Shown in pieces: positions 9,489 to 19,878 of a DNA stretch of 57,784 bases (position 1 is the first letter of the stretch; the number at the start of each line of letters is the position of its first letter). The translations under genes were made by a program, and so were the position numbers. Under the pieces are notes generated by a model. That model made no database searches, was not told where the DNA came from, and saw nothing but the letters and a program-made list of their open reading frames with translations. This DNA is from Corallococcus praedator (GTDB taxonomy: Bacteria > Myxococcota > Myxococcia > Myxococcales > Myxococcaceae), in contig NZ_RAWI01000012.1 of NCBI RefSeq assembly GCF_003612125.1, forward strand, positions 1 through 57,784. The letters are read 5' to 3'.

Positions 9489-9511
<23 letters not shown>
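7379..9511 (+). CDS. Membrane sensor histidine kinase (periplasmic sensor, PAS, HisKA, HATPase)
   Basis: This is a 710-residue sensor kinase. One transmembrane helix at about residues 4-24 and another at about 299-322 enclose an extracytoplasmic domain of about 270 residues with no clear family. A PAS-like segment follows (about 345-440). The HisKA box is AAGIAHEIGTPLG with phosphoacceptor H484. The ATPase domain shows the N box LTLNACDAC, DDGCGIPKE and GTGLGLTMV. The next gene starts inside its 3' end (23-nt overlap) and encodes an NtrC-type regulator, so they are an obvious pair. It is divergent from aibR, and the AibR operators lie in the shared intergenic space. Confidence 0.93.
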
Positions 9512-10874
<1,363 letters not shown>

Positions 10875-10893
10875 GGCTGAAGAGCGTGAGAAG

Positions 10894-11439
10894 GTGCTGC
10901 CACCACCGCTTCAGAAGACATCGCCCAAGACTTGGTCAAGGCATGGATGGCAAGATTTGCGCTGGGGTATGGGGCCAGGGGATGTCGCTGATGCTCTAGA
11001 GGGACGATATTCATCTTCATATGTCATGCCCCCATTGGGGAATCGCAAAGACCCGAGCCATCATGTTGTTCTTGCTGAAACAATATTTGGATTTCAGGTG
11101 AGGGCTGGTTTTTACTTTGACGGTGGTCGGCTTGATCAGCTCTCGCTTGGTCAGATTGTTGAAGGAAAAGATCCGTCAGGACTCGAAGGTGTCCTTTGGT
11201 TTGGGTCGCTCAAGCCTGCACTAGAGGCGAAGTATGGGAAGCCCTCTTGCTTGCCGACGACTGATGAGAACCCCCAGTGTGACTGGGATAGGAAAGATGG
11301 GCGGATCAGTCTCAGTGTGCGAAGTGGAAAGGGCTGGGTAACCTATTTTGCGCCGATATCTGCTGAGAAGTTAAAGCAGATGGAAATGGAACGGCAGCAG
11401 AAGAAGAGAGAGTATGTGCGTGAGATGAACAAGCTTTGA
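10894..11439 (+). pseudogene. 5'-truncated hypothetical gene in AT-richer DNA
   Basis: An open frame of about 180 codons begins right after the regulator gene and ends at 11439. It contains WGMGPGDVADAL, a start common to mature periplasmic proteins, then a compact sequence with VLAETIFGFQVRAGFYFDGG and YGKPSCLP, and a charged tail. There is no signal peptide and no convincing start; GTG 10894 and ATG 10969 have weak ribosome sites. The base composition is visibly lower in GC than its neighbours. I read it as a secreted hypothetical protein that lost its 5' end, with acquired DNA as the likely origin. Function unknown. Confidence 0.45.
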
Positions 11440-11494
11440 GGGGAAAGTGCGATGTGAAGTGCTGGTGGTTTCTGTGTGGCGTTGTGGATTCTGT

Positions 11495-11691
11495 TGTGCG
11501 CGGCCCGCGCGCGACTGCGGACGTGAGCGAAGGCGCTGCTGGAGCCGCTCATCGTCACCCATCGTGACGCTGCGCCCCTTGCCGGATGCGGCCTGGGTAC
11601 AACTGGGGCGCAGCTTGCACGGCCCGCAGGCTTCCGGGTCGAAGTGCACGACGGCGCCGGGCTCGAAGGGCTCCACCTCGCCCGCGGACAT
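11495..11691 (-). mobile_element. IS1182-type transposase fragment, copy 1
   Basis: This 197-bp segment closely matches 14214-14410 with only scattered substitutions. Read on the minus strand it encodes FEPGAVVHFDPEACGPCKLR and CTQAASGKGRSV, the cysteine-containing C-terminal part of IS1182-family transposases. It has no start and no complete end. Its right end is joined directly to the interior of a DUF3293 gene, its left end to AT-richer DNA. Confidence 0.7.
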
Positions 11692-11997
11692 CGCGAGTGG
11701 GCCTTCCTGACCGCGTGGAACCCGGGCTCACGGCCTCGCGGCAAGGAAGAGAATCAGCGGGAGCAGGAGCGGCTGACGTCCCAGCTCGTCGCGGGCGGCT
11801 GGGTGGTGGCGCCCGCCATTGGCGAGGCCGAGGACTGCAGTTGGTCCGAGCAGAGCCTCTTCATCCCGGGACTGCCCCGCGCGGAGGCGGAGCGCTTCGG
11901 TCGCGCGCACGGTCAGGTGGCCGTCCTGGTGGGTCGCACCGGAGGTCCCGCGGAGTTGCTGCTGTGTGGCAACGAAGCGCCGCCATCCGCACCATGA
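11692..11997 (+). pseudogene. DUF3293 gene, 5' end replaced by IS fragment
   Basis: About 100 codons continue from the IS fragment and match the DUF3293 family from its central signature onward: AFLTAWNPGSRPRGKEEN, then SWSEQSLFIPGLPRAEAE and a short C-terminal strand region. The family normally has about 40-60 further N-terminal residues, absent here. The reading frame stays open through the IS fragment by chance, which would give a chimeric start. No ribosome site suits it, so I call it a pseudogene. DUF3293 proteins have no assigned function. Confidence 0.6.
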
Positions 11998-12127
11998 ATA
12001 CGGGCGACAGCCGCAGACCCGTGTCGAGACGAAGTCGGGGCGCGAGCTTCACCGTGCCGCCATGAAGTCGCGCCATCGTCCACGAACCAGAGTAGGTTCC
12101 CCCTCCCTGTTCGTTGGAGTTCCGTCG

Positions 12128-14032
12128 ATGCCACAAGCCACACCGCGCTCGTCACTTCCGGGAGCGCGTCCCAGCGTCTTCCTGCTCGCCGGAGCGTTCG
12201 TCACCGGCATGTTCCTCTTCGCCCATGGCGGCTGCGGAGGTGACGAGTGCCAGGACGCCGCCGACTGCCGTGAAGACAAGGGACTGCCGGCTTCGAACAC
12301 GGAGTGGGTCTGCGAGGACAAGCGCTGTGAGCAGCATTCCGTCCAGGTGCCGCCCCCGGATTCCGGCACGGACGCGGGGACGCCCGACGCGGGGACGCCC
12401 GACTCGGGGACTCCCGACTCGGGTCCCACCACGGTGAGCGTGCAGGTGCTCGCGTTCAATGACTTCCACGGGCAGCTCGAGGAGCCCGCGGGCCAGATTC
12501 TGACGGGCGTGGCCCCCGACGGTGGACCGGTGCGGGTGAACGCGGGCGGCGTGACGTACTTCGCCCGGCACATCGCGGCCCTGCGGGCCACCAATCCGAA
12601 CACGGTGGTGGTAGCGGCGGGAGACCTCATCGGCGCCTCCCCGCTGCTGTCGGGGCTCTTCCACGACGAGCCCACCGTCGAGGCGATGAACCTGATTGGC
12701 CTGGACCTGGTCGCGGTGGGCAACCACGAGTTCGACGAGGGCAGCACGGAGCTGTTGCGCATGCAGTCGGGCGGCTGCCACCCGGTGGATGGCTGCCTGG
12801 ACGGGGATGGCTTCCCGGGCGCGAAGTTCAAGTTCCTGGCGGCCAACGTGGCCACGGGCGTGGACCGCACGCTGTTCCCCCGCTACGACGTGCGCGAGTT
12901 CGAGGGCGTGAAGGTGGCCTTCATCGGCATGACGTTGGAGAACACGCCGGAAAGCGTCATACCCACGGGCGTGGCGGGGCTCACCTTCAAGGACGAAGTG
13001 CAGACGGTGAACGCGCTGGTGCCGGAGCTGCGGCGGCAGGGCGTCGAAGCCATCATCGTGGTGGTGCACCAGGGCGGAATTCCGACCTCGGGCTCGCTGG
13101 TGAACGAATGCAAGGGCGCGGGTGCGGACGGCCTCATCTCAGGTGCCATCGTGGGCATGGCCAAGGGCCTCAACGACGCGGTGGATGTCATCGTCAGCGG
13201 CCACACGCATCAGGCCTACAACTGCGTCATCGATGGCAAGGTCGTCACGAGCGCCTCGTCGATGGGGCAGCTCGTCACGGACATCGACCTGACGTTGAGC
13301 AAGGCGACGGGCGACGTCGTGGAGGCGCGAGCGAACAACGTCATCGTCACTCGCGACGTGCAGGAGGTCGGCGCGGTGAAGGAGCTGGTGACGAAGTACC
13401 AGGAGCTCGTCACGCCGAGGGCCAACCGGGTCATCGGATGGGTGTCGCAGACGCTCAGGACACAGACGGACTCCGCGGGCCAGTCCACCCTGGGCTTCGT
13501 CATCGCGGACTCGCATCTGGAGGCGACGAAGCCCGCGAACCTGGGTGGGGCGCAGGTGGCCTTCATGAACCCGGGCGGCATGCGCGCGGGCATCGCCCAG
13601 GGCGAGGTCACCTACGGCGAGGCCTTCACCACGCAGCCGTTCGGCAACAGCCTGGTCACCCTGACGCTGACGGGCGCGCAAATCGAGCAACTGCTGGAGC
13701 GGCAGTGGCGGCCGTCGGGAGCCACCCTCATGCTGCTTCCGTCGGCGGGCTTCACCTATGCGTTCAGCGCGTCGGCGCCCATCGGAAGCCGCGTCGACCC
13801 GGCGTCCATCCGGATCAACGGCGAGCCAGTGAGCCTGACGGCGGAGTACCGCGTCACCGCGAACAACTACCTCGCGAGTGGGAGTGATGGCTTCCCGGTG
13901 TTCGCCGAGGGGACGAACCGGCTGGGTGGCGCCGTGGACAGCGACGCGCTGGAGGCATACCTGAAGGCGCACAGCAGCATGGCGAGCCCCTTGCCCGCCC
14001 CCGCGCTCAATCGCATCACCATGCTGCCCTAG
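12128..14032 (+). CDS. Secreted 5'-nucleotidase/2',3'-cyclic phosphodiesterase family lipoprotein
   Basis: This 634-residue protein has a signal sequence ending in FAHGGC, a possible lipobox, then a cysteine-bearing segment and a short repeated linker of Pro-Asp-x-Gly-Thr units (about residues 80-99). The metallophosphoesterase domain follows with LAFNDFHGQ, GDLIGASP, GNHEFDEG and SGHTHQ, the metal ligands of the family. The C-terminal substrate-specificity domain contains NPGGMRAG and ASGSDGFPVF. It would hydrolyse extracellular nucleotides for phosphate or nucleoside salvage. TTGGAG lies eight nt before the ATG. It is intact although flanked on both sides by truncated genes and copies of the same IS fragment. 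Confidence 0.92.
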   Translation: MPQATPRSSLPGARPSVFLLAGAFVTGMFLFAHGGCGGDECQDAADCREDKGLPASNTEWVCEDKRCEQHSVQVPPPDSGTDAGTPDAGTPDSGTPDSGPTTVSVQVLAFNDFHGQLEEPAGQILTGVAPDGGPVRVNAGGVTYFARHIAALRATNPNTVVVAAGDLIGASPLLSGLFHDEPTVEAMNLIGLDLVAVGNHEFDEGSTELLRMQSGGCHPVDGCLDGDGFPGAKFKFLAANVATGVDRTLFPRYDVREFEGVKVAFIGMTLENTPESVIPTGVAGLTFKDEVQTVNALVPELRRQGVEAIIVVVHQGGIPTSGSLVNECKGAGADGLISGAIVGMAKGLNDAVDVIVSGHTHQAYNCVIDGKVVTSASSMGQLVTDIDLTLSKATGDVVEARANNVIVTRDVQEVGAVKELVTKYQELVTPRANRVIGWVSQTLRTQTDSAGQSTLGFVIADSHLEATKPANLGGAQVAFMNPGGMRAGIAQGEVTYGEAFTTQPFGNSLVTLTLTGAQIEQLLERQWRPSGATLMLLPSAGFTYAFSASAPIGSRVDPASIRINGEPVSLTAEYRVTANNYLASGSDGFPVFAEGTNRLGGAVDSDALEAYLKAHSSMASPLPAPALNRITMLP

Positions 14033-14050
14033 AGCGCCGAACAGGTCAGG

Positions 14051-14456
14051 TCACGACGCGCGAAGGTAACGCGCGGCGACTTCGAGGTTTTGGACGACCG
14101 CGAGTCGCCTGATGTCAAAGAGGTTGCGGCGCGTGCCTCGGTAACGGGCCTTCGGGCCCTGGCGGTTGGCGAGATGTGCAAGGCGATGTTCGACGCCGAC
14201 ACGCTCGCGGAGTTGTGCGCGGCCCGCGCGCGACTGCAGACGTGAGCGAAGGCGCTTCTGGAGCCGCTCATCGTCACCCATCGTGACGCTGCGCCCCTTG
14301 CCAGACGCGGCCTGGGTACAACTTGAGCGCAGCTTGCACGGCCCGCAGGCTTCCGGGTCGAATTGCACGACGGCGCCGGGCTCGAAGGGCCCCACCTCGC
14401 CAGCAGGGCACGTGAGGGTGCCGTCGCGGATGTTCACTTTGAAGTCGCGCTTGCCG
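14051..14456 (-). mobile_element. IS1182-type transposase C-terminal fragment, copy 2
   Basis: The minus strand encodes about 135 residues of the C-terminal half of an IS1182-family transposase: FKVNIRDGTLTCPAGEVG, then CGPCKLRSSC, the RVGVEHRLAHL region and RRNLFDIRRLAVVQNLE to the natural stop. The N-terminal DDE half is missing. The 14214-14410 part is almost the same as copy 1. The right end joins a truncated HEAT-repeat gene. Confidence 0.75.
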
Positions 14457-14462
14457 AACAGT

Positions 14463-14978
14463 CTCGTTGGTGCAGATCCCGACGTCATCATTCAGGCGGC
14501 CAAGGCCCTCTCCTCCGACCGCTCGACCACGGCGACGCTGTTAGGACTGCTCCAGTCGGAGCGCCGTGTGGAGACGCGGCAGGGCCTGCTCTACGCGCTC
14601 TGCTGGCATGGCGATCTCGGGACGTGGGACGTCATGGTCCACATCCTCGCGGACCCGCGAGAGGCTCCCCAGGTGCGGGGGCAAGCCGCAGAGGGACTGT
14701 CCTACCTGTTCATGTCGGTGAGGACGGATTCGCCGGAGTTCGACGGGGCGGTCCATGCGCTGCGCGAGGCCCTGAACGATCCCTCGCCCGAGGTCCGCTA
14801 CTGCGCCGTCAACGCCCTGGGCTCGACAGGGCATCCGCCGCTCATCCCGGTGCTCCAGGAGATGCGCGGGGACCGGACCCCGATTCCTGGCTGGGTGGGG
14901 ACCGTGAGCGAGGAAGCCTCCAGGGCCATCGAGGCGCTCGAAGGGCTGCACCGGATGCGCCTCAAGAACGGACGTTGA
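14463..14978 (+). pseudogene. HEAT-repeat protein gene, 5' truncated by IS fragment
   Basis: About 171 codons encode helical HEAT/PBS-lyase-type repeats: LLGLLQSERRVETRQGLLYA, VRGQAAEGLSYLF, and SPEVRYCAVNALGSTG. The C-terminus looks natural. The N-terminus runs straight into transposase DNA, and no start with a ribosome site is present after the junction. Such proteins are scaffolds; no specific partner can be inferred. An expressed chimera starting inside the IS fragment cannot be excluded. Confidence 0.6.
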
Positions 14979-15017
14979 GGTCCCCGGGACGCACGGCCCT
15001 CCGTCGTCGCCGGCGCT

Positions 15018-16817
15018 TCAACCGCGCGTGAACGGCCACACGAGCGGCACCGCGAACGTGAGCAACACGAGCATCAACACCGTGAGGGGCGTTCCCACCC
15101 GGAGGAAGTCGACGAAGCGGTAGCGCCCGGGGCCGTACACGAGCGCGGCGGAGGGCTCCAGGGGCGTGAGGAACGAGCACGACGCCGCCAGACACGTCCC
15201 CAGCGCGAACGCCCGTGGGTCGAGCCCCATGTCCATCGCGGAATGGATGGCCACGGGCAGCATGACCAGCGCCGCGGCCTGATTGCTCATCGGGATGGAG
15301 AGCAGGACGGTGGCGCTCATGATCACGCAGAGCACCCCGCGCGGTCCCACGACACCCGCCAGGGGCAGCACCGCGCGCGCCATGAACTCGCCCGCGCCGC
15401 TCTTCTCCACCGCCAGCCCCAGGGCCAGCAGCGCGCCAATCATGATGATGACCCGCCAGTCCACGCGGAAGACCGTGCGTGTGTCGACGCAGCCTGTCGC
15501 CACCATGAGCAACAGCCCGGCCAGTCCCGCGATGGCGGGGGAGGTGACGCGCAGCCCCGCGACCGCGACCGTGGTCGCGAAGATGAGCACGGCGAGCAGG
15601 GCGCGCCGGTAGCGCGGTCGCTGGTAGTCCACGCCGCCGAGCACGGTCAGCTCCTCTTCCCGCGCGAGCTCTCGGACCCGCTGCTCCGGTCCGCCGACCA
15701 GCAGCAGGTCACCCACCGACAACGGGATGTTCTTCAAGGCGTCCCCACCGGCCAGGCTCCCCATCAGGTTCAGGTGCTGGTGGGAGCCCTGCAACGTGGG
15801 GTGGCGGTGGATGGCCAGCGCCACGAGCCCGTAGCGCTGCGCGAAGCGGATGTCCCCCAGGGACCTGCCCGCCAGCGCCGACGTGGGCGGCACCGACACC
15901 TCCGTGAGGGCATGCGCTTGACGGGAGTCCTCGGGAATCCGCAGGTCGGCGCTGAGCCCGATGCTGCGCAGGTCCTTCACCCGCAGGATGTCGTCCAGGC
16001 TGCCGGCGATGATGAGGTGCTCCTGGGGCTCCATCAGCTCCTGGGGGGCGGGAGGGCGCATGATCCCCTCGCGCACGACGCCCCGCACCGGGACCCCCAG
16101 CCCCTCCGTGAGCTGGCGCAGCGGCTTGCCCACGAGCCGGGAGCCGGGCGTGAGCACCGCCTCCGTCACGTATTCCCGCAGGGGCGGCGCTCCCGCGACC
16201 GGGTCGCCTTCGCGCGGGGGCAAGAGCCACCGCATGAGCAGCAGCGTCACGCTGATCCCGATGATGGCGAGCGGAAGCCCCACCGGCGTGAGCTCGGTGA
16301 AGCCAATGCGTCCCAACCCCCGCTGCTCCAGCGCCGAGCTGACGACGAGGTTGGTGGACGTGCCGAACAGGAAGATGGTTCCCCCCAACATGGAGGTGAA
16401 CGCCAGGGGCATCAGCAACCTGCGCGAGGCCACCTTCGCCTGCGCGGAGGAAGCCGTCGCGACGGGGAGGAACGCCGCCGTCACCGCCGTGTTCGAGGCG
16501 ACGGAGGAGAAGGCGCAGACGGCCGCCAGCAGCATGACGATGAAGGCCCGCGTGCTGAACCGCGCGAAGAAGAGCAGCCGCCGGCCCACGAGCTGCATCA
16601 CCCCCGTCGCGCTGAGCCCCTGGGTCAGCGCCAGGAGCGCGAAGATGAAGACGACGGTCTCGTTCGAGAACCCGGAGAGGGCCTCGCGAGGCGTCAGCAG
16701 CCCGCTCAGCACCAGCAGCACGACGATGGCGAGCGAGCTCACCTCCGTGGGAATGCGGTCGATGGAGAGCAGGACGATGGCGATCACCACCACGACCAGC
16801 GCGATTGTCACCGTCAT
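15018..16817 (-). CDS. SLC13/DASS-type anion permease with two RCK_C (TrkA-C) domains
   Basis: This 599-residue inner-membrane transporter has about five N-terminal transmembrane helices (ALVVVVIAIVLLS; VVFIFALLALTQG). Two cytoplasmic TrkA-C domains follow (about residues 190-270 and 280-375, with SRLVGKPLRQL and GRSLGDIRFAQRYG), then a second membrane block. SNQAAALVMLP near the C-terminus resembles the Asn-containing substrate motif of divalent-anion/sodium symporters. Likely substrates are sulfate, phosphate or dicarboxylates. No strong Shine-Dalgarno site precedes the ATG at 16817; it was chosen because the first membrane helix starts there. It is 19 nt after the M48 peptidase gene. Confidence 0.85.
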   Translation of the reverse strand: MTVTIALVVVVIAIVLLSIDRIPTEVSSLAIVVLLVLSGLLTPREALSGFSNETVVFIFALLALTQGLSATGVMQLVGRRLLFFARFSTRAFIVMLLAAVCAFSSVASNTAVTAAFLPVATASSAQAKVASRRLLMPLAFTSMLGGTIFLFGTSTNLVVSSALEQRGLGRIGFTELTPVGLPLAIIGISVTLLLMRWLLPPREGDPVAGAPPLREYVTEAVLTPGSRLVGKPLRQLTEGLGVPVRGVVREGIMRPPAPQELMEPQEHLIIAGSLDDILRVKDLRSIGLSADLRIPEDSRQAHALTEVSVPPTSALAGRSLGDIRFAQRYGLVALAIHRHPTLQGSHQHLNLMGSLAGGDALKNIPLSVGDLLLVGGPEQRVRELAREEELTVLGGVDYQRPRYRRALLAVLIFATTVAVAGLRVTSPAIAGLAGLLLMVATGCVDTRTVFRVDWRVIIMIGALLALGLAVEKSGAGEFMARAVLPLAGVVGPRGVLCVIMSATVLLSIPMSNQAAALVMLPVAIHSAMDMGLDPRAFALGTCLAASCSFLTPLEPSAALVYGPGRYRFVDFLRVGTPLTVLMLVLLTFAVPLVWPFTRG

Positions 16818-16836
16818 GACTGGAACGTGGGGGGAG

Positions 16837-17790
16837 TCAGGCCCGGCCGGGAGTGGCCGGAGGGCCGCCGGGCCGGGCAGGAGGGCGAGTGCCTCCGGGA
16901 CTGCTCGGAGGCAGCCGGGTCCCCGAGCGCGAGCCGCCATCCAGGCGGGTGAGCCGCTTGCCTCTCAACGGATGGACCCGCGTCCTCCTGCCGGGGGCCT
17001 CCACGCGAGGGTGGAAGCGGGAGCCGCGGCGGAGGAAGCGACGGAGGATGGGCTTCGCGCGCCGCGCGTGCTGAGCGGCCGCCACCCGCTGGAGCCGATG
17101 GATGCGCTCGTCGAGGACCCTTCCGGCGTCCTCTTCTCCGGCGGGCGCCGTGAAGGGGAGGCCCGCGTCGGTCAGCACGTCGGGCCCGCTCCATGAGGCA
17201 TGGGCCTTCAGCCGGCGCAGCAGGGCCGCGAGGTCCTGGGCTTCCGGCAGGAGCCCGGCGGCGACCCGGTCCGCGACGAAGTCCCGCGCGGGCGGCATCC
17301 CGAGCCGCCTCAGCCTCCGGGTAAGCCGGGTGAGAAGGCCCGGCGTGCCCCCACGCCACCCGGCGCGCGTCGCGCAGCGCACCGTCATCGCGACCAGCGC
17401 GGCGACGAGCGTGGCCCGGCGCGTGTGGCCCTGGGCGATGTGCGCGAGCTCGTGCGCGACCAGGGCGCACAGCTCCGCCTCATCGAGTTCGTCGAGCGCG
17501 GCGCTCGTCAGGACGAGGTGGGCGGCCCGGGGGCCCGCGCCGAGGGAGAAGGCGTTGGGCTGCTCGCGCCGCACCACGTAGAGGCGGGGAGCAGGAAGCC
17601 GCGCGGCGATGCTGAGGTGGGCCAGCAACGTGTACAGCCGGGGTGCCTCCTCGAAGTGGAGCCGGCGCGCGCCATGGCAGCGAAGCACGAAGGGGCCCAT
17701 GCGCGTGGAGAGCCAGCGGCCGAACCCGGCCAGGAGCATCCCGCACAGCAACCAGGCCGTGAATGAAGCGATGGCTGAGGAAATCCACAT
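16837..17790 (-). CDS. M48-family zinc metallopeptidase (BlaR1/HtpX-like)
   Basis: This is a 317-residue membrane-anchored peptidase. An N-terminal helix (ISSAIASFTAWLLCGMLLAG) is followed by the M48 fold. The zinc motif HELAH is in ALVAHELAHIAQGH, preceded by NAFSLGAGP, typical of HtpX/Ste24-like enzymes. The C-terminal third is Arg/Pro-rich and lacks recognisable domains. Two ATGs six nt apart are possible; the second (17790) has AAGGAG at seven-nt spacing and is preferred. Likely role is turnover of membrane proteins. It is probably cotranscribed with the downstream transporter. Confidence 0.82.
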   Translation of the reverse strand: MWISSAIASFTAWLLCGMLLAGFGRWLSTRMGPFVLRCHGARRLHFEEAPRLYTLLAHLSIAARLPAPRLYVVRREQPNAFSLGAGPRAAHLVLTSAALDELDEAELCALVAHELAHIAQGHTRRATLVAALVAMTVRCATRAGWRGGTPGLLTRLTRRLRRLGMPPARDFVADRVAAGLLPEAQDLAALLRRLKAHASWSGPDVLTDAGLPFTAPAGEEDAGRVLDERIHRLQRVAAAQHARRAKPILRRFLRRGSRFHPRVEAPGRRTRVHPLRGKRLTRLDGGSRSGTRLPPSSPGGTRPPARPGGPPATPGRA

Positions 17791-17942
17791 GGGCATGCTC
17801 CTTCCTGGCGGTGGGGACCGATGGCGACATTCCAGGGACAACACCCGTCGCGCCGCGCCTCATCCCAGCCAGGCGGGCGCAGGGCTGCTTCGGGAAGCGG
17901 AAGGCCGGATGGCTTGACGTGCGCGCCGGGCGGTCCCATCGG

Positions 17943-19370
17943 ATGAAGATGCCCTCTTCTCAGCCACGCAGGACCGACGTGTCCTGGAAGATGCTCCTCC
18001 TCGCCTTCACCGCCGTCGTGGGGAGCTTCTTCGCGACGAGCCTCGTCGTGCAGCGCTCCTCCTCCGCGGTGGGCAGGCTGTCCGAGGACATCATCTACAA
18101 CTCGGCGCCGAGCATCGAACACCTGGCGCTCGTTCGCAGGTCGGTCCTGGAGGTGGAGCTGCTGCTCGCGCGGTTCATCAATGAGCCCCAGCGTCGGACC
18201 GACTTGGGACGGGACCTGGACGAGGCCCTGTCACATGCCCGGCGGGGCCTCAGCGGGTACATGGCGCTGACGGCCTTCCCTGGGGAAAACGCGGTGCGGA
18301 TGGACATCCAGGAGTCCTGGATGCGCTTCGACAACGCCGTCACTCGCGCTCGCGCCGTCGCGGAGTCGAACCCGGACGCCGGAAGGGGACCGCTGTTCGA
18401 CCAGCAGGTGGACCCACCGGGTCAGCGCCTCCTGGAGGATGTCACCCGCGCCATCGAATACAACGCGGTCCGCGGCCGGGAGCTGGCGGAGCGCATCCGG
18501 GAGACCCGACGGCAGACCCTGGTCCTCGCGACGGGCCTCAACGCGGTCTGCGGCCTCCTGGCCGGGGTCGTGGCGTGGCTGCTCCATCGTGAGCTCCAGG
18601 CCCGGCGCGCGCTCGCGGACGCGCACACGAGGTTCCTCGAAACGCGCGCCGAGGAGCTGGAGCAGTTCGCGGGCCGCGTCGCGCACGACATCCGCAATCC
18701 GCTGTCCTCGGCCCGGCTGTCCGCCGAGCTCGCGGTGCGCAAGAGCCCGGATGAAGCGTCCCGCGCGCCCCTCCAGCGCATCATCCGGAGCCTGTCCCGC
18801 GCGGACGCCATCACGGGTGCGCTCCTCGACTTCGCGCGCTCCGGCGCGAGGCCGGACCCGGGGGCGCGGACCGAACCCAGGGCTGTCATCTCGGATCTGC
18901 TGGTCGGCTTCGAGGCGGAGGCGGAGCAGGCCGGCATCGAGCTTCATTGCGAGCCGGTTCCCCCGATCCTGGTCGCGTGCAGCACCGGCGTCTACCTGAG
19001 CCTGCTCGGCAACCTGGTCCGCAACGCCATCAAGTACATGGGCGATTCGTCCACCCGCCGCATCACCCTCCGGGTGGTGGAGGAGGGCGCCATGATTCGC
19101 ACGGACATCCACGACACGGGCCCGGGGATCGCCCCGGAGAACCTGCCCTCGCTGTTCGAACCGTACTTCCGCGCGCAAGGAGGCGTCGCCGAGGGGCTCG
19201 GGTTGGGGCTCGCGACCGTCAAGAAGCTCGCGGAAGGGCACGGGGGCCACGTCGGCGTCATGTCCGAGCGGGGGACAGGGAGCACGTTCTGGTTCGAGCT
19301 TCCGCGCGCGGGTTCGTCCTGGGACACGGCCCTGACACACCCCGCCCCAGCGTCCATTCATCGACACTAG
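17943..19370 (+). CDS. Membrane sensor histidine kinase
   Basis: This 475-residue kinase has two transmembrane helices (WKMLLLAFTAVVGSFFATSL and TLVLATGLNAVCGLLAGVVA) bounding a helical extracytoplasmic domain of about 150 residues rich in Arg and Glu, like four-helix-bundle sensors. The HisKA box is GRVAHDIRNPLSSARL. The ATPase domain shows NLVRNAIKYM, DTGPGIAPEN and GLGLGLATVKKL. There is no HAMP or PAS domain. ATG 17943 lacks a strong ribosome site; ATG 17949 is an alternative. The nearest candidate partner is the small receiver-like gene downstream, beyond a hairpin. Confidence 0.9.
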   Translation: MKMPSSQPRRTDVSWKMLLLAFTAVVGSFFATSLVVQRSSSAVGRLSEDIIYNSAPSIEHLALVRRSVLEVELLLARFINEPQRRTDLGRDLDEALSHARRGLSGYMALTAFPGENAVRMDIQESWMRFDNAVTRARAVAESNPDAGRGPLFDQQVDPPGQRLLEDVTRAIEYNAVRGRELAERIRETRRQTLVLATGLNAVCGLLAGVVAWLLHRELQARRALADAHTRFLETRAEELEQFAGRVAHDIRNPLSSARLSAELAVRKSPDEASRAPLQRIIRSLSRADAITGALLDFARSGARPDPGARTEPRAVISDLLVGFEAEAEQAGIELHCEPVPPILVACSTGVYLSLLGNLVRNAIKYMGDSSTRRITLRVVEEGAMIRTDIHDTGPGIAPENLPSLFEPYFRAQGGVAEGLGLGLATVKKLAEGHGGHVGVMSERGTGSTFWFELPRAGSSWDTALTHPAPASIHRH

Positions 19371-19405
19371 GGCGCACCCACCCACGGGGCGGTGGCAGGC
19401 CGGTC

Positions 19406-19439
19406 TGGCAATCCGCCACGCCCTGCTGGCGGATTGCCA
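19406..19439. terminator. Perfect 13-bp stem-loop after the sensor kinase gene
   Basis: TGGCAATCCGCCA and TGGCGGATTGCCA form a perfect 13-bp stem around an 8-nt loop, 36 nt after the kinase stop. There is no U-tract, so it may be a Rho-assisted terminator, an mRNA-processing structure or an operator for the next gene. Confidence 0.45.
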
Positions 19440-19512
19440 CGGTCGGGAGGTGATCACTCGTTGGCCCCCGGGGACGGTGGTCCCGGCACGGACGTTGCTG
19501 TGGTCTGGGGTC

Positions 19513-19878
19513 GTGGCGTCCCTGCGCACAACCCGGGCCTTGCTGCTCGGTGCGGATGAGTCCCTGGCATCGTTGCTGGCGGACGTGCTGGGCGACCTGG
19601 GCATCGCCCTGTTCCTCGACGCGGCGGACGCGGCGCGGCCGGACCTGGTGCTGGCGCACGTGGAGCGCGGCGAGGCCATCCTCCCGGTGCTGATGCGCGC
19701 CCGGGCCTGCGCCGCCGCCGTGCCCATCCTCGTCCTGCTGCCCTTCGCGGATGAGCGCCTGGTGTCCCGCGCCCTGTGTCAGGGGGCCCGGGCATGTTTC
19801 GCGCTGGGCCGCCCGCTCGATGAGCTGCGCGCCCTCCTGCGCACACAATTTCCCTCGTTGGAGACCACCCATGGGTGA
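19513..19878 (+). CDS. Small degenerate receiver-like protein
   Basis: This protein of about 121 residues has a receiver-like alternation of strands and helices: RALLLGADESLASLLADVLG, DLVLAHVERG, AVPILVLLP and a final helix. The usual paired acidic residues and the DLxLP phosphorylation motif are not preserved (LVLAHVE at the site), so it is probably a non-phosphorylated pseudo-receiver. The start is uncertain: GTG 19513 is closest to the fold, while GTG 19477 and GTG 19450 are in-frame alternatives. It overlaps the next gene by eight nt, suggesting coupling. It follows a sensor kinase gene and may modulate it. Confidence 0.55.
   Translation: MASLRTTRALLLGADESLASLLADVLGDLGIALFLDAADAARPDLVLAHVERGEAILPVLMRARACAAAVPILVLLPFADERLVSRALCQGARACFALGRPLDELRALLRTQFPSLETTHG

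Noticed and set aside
12360-12430. Short tandem repeat in the nucleotidase gene, considered as a CRISPR or satellite
   Set aside because: It encodes a Pro-Asp-x-Gly-Thr linker in frame; typical of secreted myxobacterial proteins.
15243-16952. 569-codon plus-strand frame
   Set aside because: Antisense to the SLC13-type transporter; extreme His/Arg/Gln content and no family signature.
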